Of a DNA stretch of 64,000 bases, positions 13,301 to 23,739 are shown in pieces. This stretch comes from Apostichopus japonicus. Taxonomy: Eukaryota; Echinodermata; Holothuroidea; Aspidochirotida; Stichopodidae. A program made the translations under genes and the position numbers. The stretch spans positions 15,807,501 to 15,871,500 of the forward strand of contig NC_092569.1 of assembly GCF_037975245.1 (NCBI RefSeq). The letters are read 5' to 3'. Position 1 is the first letter of the stretch; every line of letters begins with the position of its first letter. The notes beneath the pieces are model-generated. The model worked only from the letters and a program-made list of their open reading frames with translations, was not told the origin of the DNA and searched no databases.

Positions 13301-15555
13301 ACCGTAAGTCTTCATTGAAACTCTATGAATGTTTCAAGTATGTTTCCGTGTTTTTCATATATGTATTAGTCTATTGTAAACGGTTATGAAAGTACGAGTT
13401 CATGTTTTCGGTTTGGTTGCACGTTTATATTCCTTAGTGTTGATTCAGTATATTAAATATACTTGAGTAAATGAAAATGGTGATAATCCTTAAAATTAAC
13501 CTCCTCTTAAGAAAAAAAAAACAACGCTAAGAAATGTCTTAAGTTTATCAGACTGAAATATTATTCTCTAGATATATAGTTGTGGGGTATTCTTAAATTA
13601 ACTGTGTCTGTTAGCATGCTTCAACGACTCCCATTATTTTATTTCTTTCATTATTCTTACCCGCTAACCTTCCAGGTGTTTCAACGTCGTAACGATGGAT
13701 CTTCTAGCTTTGATCAAAACTGGGCTGCGTACAAAGACGGGTTTGGTGACAGCAGGAACTTATGGCTAGGAAATGAAAAGCTTCATTACTTGACTAACCA
13801 AAGAAACTACAAGCTTCGTTTTGACATCACTACTTCTAGTGGATCGGCTAAATATGCTGAGTATACAGAATTTCAAGTCGAGTCTGAAAGCAGCAAGTAC
13901 AGAATGAATAAACTGGGGACTCACAGTGGAAATACAGGTTTGTTGCATGTGTGATATTTGCGCCTTATCTTGGAAAATAGGTCAAGTTAAAGTTACTAGT
14001 GTGTTCACAATAAACTTCATGAGATAATGTTCGTCACGGTTTCAACACATCTTGATGTTAAATGATAACTCCAAAGTATGCTGTAAGTACACTGGATCAG
14101 AAACCCTTACAAAGATGGTTTGGTGTAACACCCCACACCTTTCACAAGCCACACCACCGTGTCTACGGTTGTATATACGAGATTAGTAAAAAGTCGATGA
14201 TCCATTTCTGGGTATGTATGATAAAATTCACGCATTAATTAGAACAAAAAACAAATAGAAACAGAACAAAAATGAATAAATAATACCACGCATATTGAAC
14301 CATCTTAATTAGTTGCAATTGACGTGATGAACCATCCTTACATTCGCCAGTTTTGGTGTTGTAATATTGGAAGAGCAAAGAAGGTTTTGTCCCGAACGGG
14401 ATTTGAGCCAGTGATGTGAACAATTGCGAAAAAAGTATCGTCCCATCTGGACCCGTTACTTTAAAGAACAGTACAGTGTTAGATATTTACCGTATCATCG
14501 TATCAGCTGGATACCGCTGGTATCATTACAACATATTAAAGTAGTCTGACTAGCCGATGAAAGAGAATATATGCTGAATGAGCATGCACCAGTCTAAGAA
14601 CAGGAAATGTCATGGAAGAGAAATACGACCATATATATTCATAGAACTATTAACAGAGAATAAAGGTTTCCAGTAAACACATACTACTAACAGAATAATT
14701 TTTTTTACAAGATCTGTGAAACAATTATACCAAGAAGAGCCACACACCGTGAGGACAGAGACAACCCTAGACAAAGATACAATTACAATGAGAAAATAAT
14801 AGCTAAAAACTAGTCAATGGAAAGCCTAGGATTTAGTTCTCATTTACAATCAAACACAATATTTACTAATTTAAACATAATATTTAATATCATTAGACAA
14901 TTAGTTCCTATATACAAGCCTAGTTTTCATATTAAACATCATCCATTTAAATTCAAATCAATGGTCAACTCCATTGAGAAGTAAACCTGATTAAAATAAA
15001 GAGCAATAATGAATAAATCAGCTTATAAAGTATTTATAATGATCACGGAATTATCCCATTATGAATGTATTCTGAATCTCTTTCAAAGTGAATCCTCACC
15101 CCCCCCCCTTCTCAGTATACTGTAAAACTTATTTTATATCCCATCAAAAGTGTCCAATATAACAGGATACTTACGCTATTGTTTAATGATCAAGTATTAA
15201 CCACTGATGTTTCTTGCTGTTTTCCAACACAGGTCATGAACTCTCGTATAACAAAGGAAAACAATTCAGCACGCATGACCGAGACAATGACGCATGCGAT
15301 ACCTCCAACTGCGCAGAGAAGCACAAAAGCGGCTGGTGGCACTCGAATACTTGGTGCTCTTGTTATAGTTATAGCTATTGCTATTATTTCCAATACAGCA
15401 GCAGCTGCAAGGCAGTTTGTACGGGTGACAACCTCAATGGTGTCTACAATGGTGGCGACGGAGAAATGATCTTCTCTTACAATTATTATTATTATCATTA
15501 TAGTGTATTCTGCAGCCCCCAGTTCGTTGAAATGAAAATTCGACCATCCTCTTGA
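7381..15555 (+). CDS. Gene A: secreted protein with two fibrinogen domains, TIL/TILa and EGF-like modules (8 exons)
   Basis: Exons: 7381-7461 signal peptide; 10911-10956 linker; 11533-11702 and 11982-12246 first FReD; 12623-12837 TIL; 12998-13303 TILa, EGF-like and FReD-2 start; 13676-13937; 15233-15555 to TGA. All introns are GT-AG and the phases close to 1668 nt (555 residues). The signal peptide is MELSVAVRALLTFLCTTTIA. FReD-1 runs from YPKDCRDV through EFWLGNEKLSYLT to HIGPLESNA and then stops; it lacks the calcium and pocket exon. TIL runs from STCPTNMIYETC to CISASEC; TILa from NGETYVND to ICEDYRC; the EGF-like end is GYEGDGETC. FReD-2 is complete: calcium loop FSTHDRDND, NCA, GWWH, NLNGVY and FVEMKIRPSS. 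Between GWWH and NLNG lies a Cys/Ser/Tyr-rich insertion. FReD-1 has Arg where B and C have Cys (FEVYRNNN versus FEVYCNNN) and Asp for Gly before its first Trp. FReD lectins bind acetylated sugars or other microbial ligands; that role is inferred here. Confidence 0.88.
7462..10910 (+). other. Intron 1 of gene A
   Basis: 3.4 kb, AT-rich, no exon recognised. It holds one copy of the roughly 1.2-kb block (about 8040-9240) that is repeated twice in B and three times in C, two copies of a 20-bp word (aactttgatgttac) near 8130-8165, and a poly-C run at 10560. Open frames at 9706-10193 and 10523-10833 are not conserved in B or C. Confidence 0.6.
12310..12450 (-). mobile_element. Short SINE-like insertion in intron 4 of gene A
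   Basis: Genes B and C read directly from caaccataacttt to acatctaagtcg; gene A has about 140 extra bases between these points. The insert starts with a (TAA)n run and continues with ttccttgtttaatatagcgc. A simple-repeat tail next to a short unique body suggests the 3' end of a retroposed element on the minus strand. Family not identified; no tRNA-like head seen. Confidence 0.5.
13938..15232 (+). other. Intron 7 of gene A
   Basis: 1.3 kb between the last two coding exons. It aligns along its length with the same intron in B (31339-32614), and its first part aligns with 63269-64000 in D; in C it is shortened to 751 bases (50174-50924). A poly-C tract lies near 15100. No exon or RNA gene seen. 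Confidence 0.6.
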
Positions 15556-16155
15556 GTTAATGACGGATAGTCTGTCATGTGATTTCTCTCGAAACCATTG
15601 TGGAAAAATGAGTAGTAAAATGAATAGATATTTTTCTTTATGAGAAACACAAATCAACTGGATGAAACGAGCCCTTCGTAGTATCTGAAAAAAAAAAAAA
15701 AAATTATGTTTCATCTTCGAAGATTTTAACCTCTCAAGAAAATTTTAATAAGGAATACTTTTTGGTCAAATGTGAGTCAAAGATTGAAAAACAGTCAATA
15801 TTCGTTAATCTTCAGACACAATGTTGAATATTTATTTATTTGCAATAAGTATCTAAACTAATTAAGCTCTCAATTGCAATGAATATGAATACACAAAATG
15901 GAACAGTATCATATGTGTCTTTAATTGGTTCATTGTGTTTATATCCCTAAAGTACAGTAACCAGCGGGGGCGGGGTTCGGGAGCTCCCCCTCCAGTCAAA
16001 TGTCTCCCCCAAAGACATCGGTGGCCAAAAAATATTGATCGAAAGTTACAAAATGCATTTAAGGCTCAGTTAAACCAGTTCGCAGTTGACGTTCATCCGT
16101 AATTGACGGGAATTATCAAATTTATACAAGCCAATTGCGTTTGATTTTAAATATT
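15556..16155. other. 3' flank of gene A and unit junction
   Basis: About 600 bases of 3' untranslated and intergenic DNA shared with B (32935-33544) and, less well, C. No clear AATAAA is seen where gene C has one; A and B have the related word ctcaagaaaa there. A poly-A run lies at 15688-15702. Nothing else recognised. Confidence 0.5.
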
Positions 16156-19100
16156 ATCCTATTATTTTGCCTTCTGTTATCTCTACGAGGCCCTCATCCC
16201 CATCCCTTTCGTGACACACGCTACCCAACGAGATAACATGCAACCATGTTTGTTATACCATGTGCATGTTTATAACTTACTACCATCGTTAGTTATATTG
16301 ACCGCCCGAAGTTATTCTGATATTGTTACTCGGAGGCTGCAGAATGATATATTACGTAATTTCAACATCGCCCTTGTGAACTAACTCAGACTGATGAGTC
16401 TTTAGAATACGCTCATACAGATTTCATGTATTAAAGAGCATGGACCATGGCGCTGGAAAACAGTTTTGTAGTGGCTGGAGCCTCAGTCGATGAAACTGAC
16501 CGTCATATAAAAATGTATTTAAATCATCATTATAGTAAATCATAGACAATGAGATAGCTTAAACTGTACTGTGGATAAATAAATAGTCCAAAACAACATT
16601 GGAACTTCAGACAAAACAATTGAAAGGCCAAAACTAAACTCATTTGTCAAAAACTCAGGCTGTACCATTTATGAATTTTTAAGTTTATCCAATTTCTAAA
16701 TTTGATTCGGCAAAATTTTACTGAAAAAAAACATCCAATTATAAAGAAATACATAGGCTTTTGTGGAAAAAGTGTGAGCGATACATTTATGCATTGCAGT
16801 ATGAGAACAGAGCACACGGGGTTATCAGCTAAAAATATAGTGACTTTATCCAAACGCGAAGCCAGGAGGCTAATGGGGGCTGTCGCCCACCTCCTAAAAA
16901 TTAATGAAAAAAGGAGGAAAAGAAAGAATAAAGGGGGAACATTAGGCAGGGAGAATTTGGAGAAAACGTTAAGAGATCTCACACAAAGTTTCAAACTATG
17001 GAAATTACCATACGTGTCTTCAAATAACCAACATTTAGGATACCTACCCAAGTGCAAAATTTATTTGTTGCCTTTAATCCCTTGATTTGGCTGGTGAATT
17101 TTCTAAATTTGACAGAATGTGTTACACAAAACTGGCAAACCTGCTGTAGGCTATAATCTTCCAACTGATACTAAAGCCTTCAAAGTCCACCATACTGTAT
17201 AGCTGTAAACTGAGCATTTTACGAAACATTTTTCGTAATAATTCAGAAGTTAAATTTGTCTGACCAAACGCAGCCTGGTTGAATTGTCTTTATGGAGAAC
17301 ATCCTAAGAAAACATTATACCTTAAAATTCAAAATTCACTAAAGAATTTCTTGTTTGAAAGTGAATGACAACTTTAAAAATCGGAGCAAAGACCAACAGA
17401 ATATTCATTGCTCTACTGGTGAGTCATTCATCACTGCAAATGACTACTGCGAGACCTAAGCAACACTAAAATTACAATAAACAAAGTATTAAGAAAAAAA
17501 AGTGTGTCGAGTTTTTATTTCAATTGTAAAAGCTTATAAAAAGAGAACCAGAGATAACAGTCGTACACACCATACACATCGAAATTCATAAATAGTTATT
17601 AACATAACATTGCGTGTAAACCTTATACTATTGGCATAAGGTGTAGTCTAAATGTGTCACATATATCTCACCCTTTTTTCGTATATACCCAGAACCCGCT
17701 CTATACATGACTAATTGAAATAAAGTGTTATGTTAACATTTGAAACATTACTCAACAACGTCTTCAACAGAATTAAGGTGAAAATGCCTGAACTTACATG
17801 ATTGGTACTGTTGTGTTTTCTATATCAAAATGCATTCGAAATACAGTTTACCGGGTATACATGTCTGTTGTACGAGATCCACGTAGTATGGACCTATTTT
17901 AAGTTAGACTGACCCTACGTAAGCTGGTTTGCCCGCCTGGAAAACAATAGCAGAGAAAGTTGGTATCCGTCACGTTTTTTTTTGTATTCTTTGCAGATAA
18001 TGAGGTACTGAAAGAGAGTCTATGGAACAATGTTCTCCCCACCCTTTTCAAAATACAACAAAGTCGTTTCTGATTATGTCACTGACTATTTCAACATTTA
18101 ACCTCTAATTTTTCAGGCTCAGCTTCTAATAAAATGCTTCAGTATTATTTGAATATAGTCATACTAAACTTTGAAAGAAGGTAATTCCAATATATCAAGG
18201 GATAGTTTAAATTTGTATTATTCTCATGTCTTTTTGTAATATCATAATGTGTTTAACATATTATGTGAAATGTACATCTGCGTGTATTCCCTAATCGTAC
18301 ACTATACCCACAAAACAATGACGTAATATATGAGATTTCAATTGAGGAAATATAGCCTACAATATACTTCAAATAATCGAGATGGTTAACCTCATATGTT
18401 ATTGTTTTCAAAATCGTACAGAAACGGCCTGTCTTTTATCAAGTATGTTGCTAATGAGGAACTAATTTAAGAACAAACTCAATTTTTTGTTTACATTAGT
18501 GATATAAATAATGAAATAACGGTGTTCAGTCTGTTTATTTTAGCACATTTTGTAAAGGTTTATCCTTCGAGCTTAGTAATTTTATTTGCTTGATTTTTTT
18601 GCAGAAATATAACTTTATTTTATTGACATGTTTAAAATTGGGTACTTATTATTTAAGATATGACGCATCTCCCCCCCCCCCCCTAGTGGAGTGCTCAGCT
18701 TCATGATGCACCATTTTGCTTGTGTTGTCATGAGGGAGGATTTCTTCCTCATGAAGATAGAAATTGTATGATTATTCAACTGCGATAAAACCATAAATAA
18801 ACTATGTATATAATTTAAAGAAAACAAAGATGAAATCTGCTATATTGTACTGAAGTTAGTATAGGCTAATCTTATTTGGTGTTAAAATATGACTTCATAT
18901 TTACAGAAGTCATTGTCAAATATATCTTCATTTTAACAGAGGGCGCCAACGAACTTCAGCATGATGGTAGAATATCTAATACGGCTGAACACTGTCCTTA
19001 ATGATGTCGGTGTACCTCAGCCATGATGGTTTCATTGACTTTATCCCGCGGTGGACCCGAAATAGAACTTGCGTAATCACTTTGTAATATATTACCCATT

Positions 19101-20301
19101 CCGCAGGGCCATAGCACTGATGGGTAAACATACTTATGTTCCATTGGAATGGCTTCTATCTGGAGCAGTATGCTAACGAACGGTAGTATTTTTAGGGGTA
19201 TGCCGGTTTCCAGCTTGTATACAACATTTGTCTATAGTAATTTCCCACAACTGTGTAGGGCGAGTTTCGTCATCGCCTGGCCAGACTGGACAGATCGAGA
19301 TTTGCATTCTATAAATAAGGAAGGTCTGCATATGTTTATTCTTATTTAACCTAGGAGCCAGATCGCAAGTTAGACTTTTGCAAATGAAATAGAAAATGTA
19401 TCAAAGGCTATTTCCTAAGATTTTTTCACCCCCCCCCCCCCCAATTCAAGCCAAGAAATGGTACGTATACACGAAGAATAGTTAGCTTTTACATTGTTGG
19501 GAATTTTCATATACGCAGATGTTTGTCATAATAACACAGTTATGCTTCAATAACGGTGATTTAACACCACTCGTTTATCTGGATACCATAAAGATTTGGA
19601 GTATAGACTTTACTATCTACTTACGTTAATTCGTCACTGTTATCTTTCGGAAGTGCGGATTTGTTTATGCTAGAAATTATTTCTGCTTATCATGAACTTC
19701 CTCAAAACAATAATCTGCACAAGGTTAAAGATGTAATAGAAAAGCACGATTGAAGAGAGACAAATTTATGTGTGCAAAATATGCAATTTTATATTGGAAA
19801 ATATAGTTAGTTTCTAGGCCGTTAAGTAAAGATATCTTACACAGTAAATATGCAAGTATGCATACGTTGGTATCTATAAGTTTATCCCTTCTTTTGTCAA
19901 TAATACGACAGTTGTTAAGTTGCCAAAGTACCATTAAACTAGGCACGTATGCAGATGTTGGCATATAACTTTTTCTATTGTGTTGTCGAAGCTACGAATT
20001 TCCCCTTTTGTTAAATGATGTAATACCAGCCTAAACAGTTCAAGGTAATACAAGGTTGGGTTCAGTTGCACAAAGTCTAGCAACATACAAGCATTGATCC
20101 TGTATAGGCTGTGTAAGCCTTTGTATAATTGGTAAAGTTCAAGAATCATCATCGCTTAGGATGTGGTAATGTCTTGCATGGCAGGCAGATAGCCAGTGTT
20201 CGTGGTGTGAAGGGACAAAACAAAAATTATGTCACTATCCGAAAAGTCCAACCGAGAGCTACAGTTTTATGATACGATGTAGGCTTTTACCTAGCGGGCG
20301 A

Positions 20302-20353
<52 letters not shown>

Positions 20354-21173
20354 TTGTAGCGGGAGGATAAGACGTTGACGTCCAGAGAAGGATCTAAGCA
20401 GACATTTATCACCTTTGGGAATTTAATTAAAAACAGAGGGTGACTAGATGCAACAAGGTGCTATATTTTGCAACTGTTTAATCAAATTATTGAAGGATTT
20501 TCAACTGCTTATACTTACTATTGAAAGAATACTTCGTGATTTTTTTGAAATTATCTGTCTGCCAGTGGAGAGGAGATGATTGGGCCTCCTGATTTCTTCT
20601 GGGGATTGAAACCGCAAAAGGTGTACGTTGGTGCACCCTTGATCTACCCTCTGTATCGATTTCAAATTTTAGTTGGGAGGGGGAGGGGGGTCACCAAATT
20701 TGTCTTAGATCCGTTATGGAGAAAGATCTAAGCAAACTTGTTTACTTTGGTAAATGGGGAATGGTGATATTGTTTCCATCATTTACAATACATTTTGTAG
20801 TAGAACTTTAAAACTTCCCAATGCACTTCCCCGCTCCTGATAAACCACTGGTTCTTTGTACGAATTTGCTGGGTGAGTATCAAAAGTACAAACACTAAAT
20901 AAGAGAGGGAAAAGAAATGGAGAGAGTAGAAGACGTTATTTCCACGAAATGTTCGAATTATTTGATACCTTTAACAAAGGCTGTATACCAATTGCTTGCC
21001 GTATATTTAACATCACAAGCACGATGTATGATGATAGTGTAGACCGCGAAAACTTAAGGCTAACGAAAATGGAATATCATTATTGTTTCCTTACATTTTT
21101 CAATTTTTCAACTGGATCAAATTGAATACAAAATCTACACCATATTTCGTAGGGGCAGATTTTTGTGACACAT
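16156..21173. other. Intergenic DNA of unit B, first part
   Basis: Collinear with 1-1280 and 3270-6960 of unit A apart from deletions. No coding region recognised. The frames at 16647-17085 on both strands are not open in A or C. A (TA)n microsatellite lies at 20304-20345, and poly-C runs lie near 18667 and 19428. Confidence 0.6.
20304..20345. repeat. (TA)n microsatellite
   Basis: About 21 uninterrupted TA units followed by a poly-T run. Unit A has only a poly-T run at this site (6320-6331) and unit C has lost the segment. Confidence 0.9.
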
Positions 21174-22126
21174 GTAACGCCCTTGCACCCCGGCCGAGCG
21201 GTAGCGTGGGAAATCAGGCAGCTGGAGGGAAAGAAGACTTATGCTAGCAGGGCTTGAACCAATACACAAAAAAAGAGAGAAGAATATAGTTAAAGAGAAC
21301 TGGGTCTCAAATCAACAATTTAATAGCTTAATTAACTTTAAACATACACTTAACAAAAATAAGGCAGTGACTTTCTGCCGTACACAAATATAAAAGCAAA
21401 CAACGGGCAGAGATTCAGTTTAAATAAATAGCAAATACACTACATACCAGGGCGTGGGCAGCACGGCTCTTAAGAATCACGAGAGTGAATACCCGACACG
21501 TGGCGCCAACGGCAGACTAAACAAATACTGCCTAATGTGGTCCCGCCCCGACTAACTTCTGCAATACCTCCGGGGAGAGCCCTAATTTGACCCTACCTCC
21601 GGAGTCTATAACATGCAAAGAAGCCAACCAGGACGGGAAATTATTAGTTGTACAATACAAAAGGAATGGCGCCCCGTAGTCAGCCCTCACTCTCGGACCC
21701 GCTCTCTTAAATGAACCTTGCCTTTAAAATAATACTATGCTGTAATTGCCGTGCTGCTCACCGCTGGTCTCCAGTTCTCTGCCCGAACTTCAACGAAATA
21801 AATTAAGTGTCCACAAAACAAAATACATAAGAAAAACAACGTCTTAATTAAACAAGGTAAAGAGAGCAAGTGAAAGTAAAATAGATAAACGCTTAACAGA
21901 ACAACTCGCGTAATAAAAGAGCGAATGCCTGTAATGCTGGTGATGGCAGACGACGGGGAGAGCGAAAGAGACCTGCATAATGAAACAAAAGTAAATGGAA
22001 TAGTGAATGAATGGACAACAAATCGCAGGGTAAATTATTCAAACAAAACGGGAAAACATATTCTTAGCAGCCCTGGGCGTGTTCGAAATACGGGGTACAC
22101 GCATCCCGAACAACCCAGAGCGTAAC
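21174..22126. mobile_element. 953-bp insertion, solo LTR or MITE, unit B only
   Basis: The insertion is flanked by ACACAT at 21168-21173 and 22127-22132. Unit A (gtgacgcataaag) and unit C lack it. It begins gtaacgcccttg and ends agagcgtaac, so the ends form a short inverted match. Read with one more base on each side it begins TG and ends CA, as LTRs do, which leaves a 4-bp duplication. It is noticeably richer in G and C than its surroundings. No coding capacity was recognised. Both classes remain open. Confidence 0.6.
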
Positions 22127-22425
22127 ACACATAAAGTCGTACGGTTAAGTGTTTTATTCAAACAATTGAGAATAATCTTGTAATACTTAACCCGCTTCCT
22201 TGCATTAAATTAACACATTTACAAAACTGTAGATTGCACATATCTCGTACAATGTGTAAATATTTCCGCAACGTGACGTAACATGTATCAGCCTTTCTTG
22301 ACCGACTGAAGGTCATCATATGGGATGGGTGCCTTGGAATCCTAATCTGTTTACAACTGAAAGACGGTGTGACGACGTATAAGGACAATGCGATCTGGCT
22401 GCGAGACAGCATTATTTTACAACTT

Positions 22426-22433
22426 TATAAGTA
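22426..22433 (+). promoter_or_regulatory. TATA box of gene B
   Basis: TATAAGTA in the same conserved context as TATAAATA of gene A. The distance to the start codon is now 1.3 kb, because the hAT element at 22514-23705 has been inserted between them. Confidence 0.45.
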
Positions 22434-22513
22434 CACTTCAGGTCATCCGTTGTTTTCAGGAACATCGAGGATATTTCTTACCTCTGGAGATACAAATCAT
22501 TTGAGTTGTCATT

Positions 22514-23705
22514 CAGTGGCGTAGCTAGGATTTTTTGAGTGGGGGGGCCATGGGGGGGCTGTTCTTTCTAGTGGGGGGGCCGGAGGTTACTATCTAAGCG
22601 GAGCGCCACCATGGTTGGCGCGGAGCGTACAGAGAAAATTTGAGATTTTCAGCACCCCCCAGATCGCAGGAGATGGCACCTGTGAGGCAAAATAGCAACC
22701 AAAAAAGATGTGCAACTTTGGTGACAGAAATGCAAAAAAAGTTTTTTCTCTTTCATGCTGACTGGCCTTGCCAACTCAACCAGACTTTTAACTTGAGGGA
22801 AGTTGGCATCATTTGTAGGAATTTCAGAATTCCCAATATTTTATATCTCTACCATACACAAGATGCAAACCAAATTTCATTACGGATGCGGTCCGTCTAG
22901 CTATTCATTTCGAGAGAAAAAAAGTGAAAACTACTTTCGGTCATATATAGTAACAAATTGTGACACGGTTAGACAGGCGCTTTGCGAGGAATTTGCCAAG
23001 GGAGGGGCAAAGCTTGTACCCAGACTTTCTAAGCGTAGCGCCACCATGAGTTGGCGCGAAGCGCAAAAGAAAATTTTGGCCGAAAATGCCTCCCAGATCG
23101 CTGGAAATGGCACTTCCCAGGCCTTGTAAGTTGCATCTAAGCATTTTCTGTTTTGAAATTACTAGCGATATCATAAAAAAATACAAAACATATGCTTAAA
23201 AAAAAACTATGCCACCAAATATTGGGGGGGATATAAGATACTATATCCCCCACCTAAAATATTGGGGGGACATGTCCCCCCCGTCCCCCCCCCCATGATC
23301 GCCACCCATGAATACCTGATACCTCGGCTCAGAACAAACGGAGCCAATCTTTTGATAGATTGTTGCGCTAGGTGGAAGCACTGAACATATTTTCAGCAGA
23401 TATCGCTATCACGCAGCACAACAAGGTTCGTGGTGTATGGTCGCAATCGTCGCATCGACCATTGCTATGCCATGCTGTGTGACCATTCTCGATTACTACA
23501 GATATTGTATTATTCTTATTCTGCCAGATGCAGACGAGAAAATTGTGTAACTCTATTTCCCAAATTATTGAACAAAAAATATTAGCGAATCGCACTGATG
23601 AGTGTTTTTTTTTACCCCATTCCCAGTGGGGGGGCCAGTGGGGGGGCCAGCCGATTTCATGGGGGGGCCTCGGCCCCCCCAGGCCCCCCCGTAGCTACGC
23701 CACTG
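22514..23705. mobile_element. hAT-type non-autonomous DNA transposon in the 5' leader of gene B
   Basis: The terminal inverted repeats read cagtggcgtagcta on the left and the same word on the reverse complement of the right end. An 8-bp target duplication, ttgtcatt, lies at 22506-22513 and 23706-23713. An 8-bp duplication and CAGTGGCGTAGC ends are typical of hAT elements. Inside, a segment of about 90 bases occurs twice (near 22593-22688 and 23029-23120; both contain gcgccaccat), and G-rich/C-rich runs lie at both ends. No transposase was recognised; the open frames at 22640-23187 lie in the repeats and are not credible genes. Units A and C have the uninterrupted site. Confidence 0.9.
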
Positions 23706-23739
23706 TTGTCATTCATATTATACCAAGACATTCATAAAT

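Larger units (their letters stand above)
1..16155. repeat. Tandem segmental duplication unit A (left edge cut by window)
   Basis: The first bases of the window align with 16156 onward and with 33545 onward (shared words include ctctacgaggccctcat and gataacatgcaaccatg). From there the three stretches can be followed in parallel through intergenic DNA, promoter, all eight exons and the introns. Unit A is about 16.2 kb. Relative to B and C it lacks about 1.1 kb at 3271 (the sequence jumps from gagcaaagac to ataacgg) and about 190 bp near 6815. It carries its own transposon insertions at 1279-2766 and about 12310-12450. The true left end of the unit may lie outside the window. Confidence 0.85.

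Noticed and set aside
15190-15714. Minus-strand open frame of 174 codons
   Set aside because: Antisense shadow of the last exon of gene A; the equivalents in B and C are short.
16647-17085. Overlapping open frames of 136 and 127 codons on opposite strands
   Set aside because: The aligned DNA in units A and C is not open and no domain is visible.
22640-23187. Several open frames within the hAT element
   Set aside because: They lie in the element's internal repeats, have no transposase or dimerisation-domain features and overlap on both strands.
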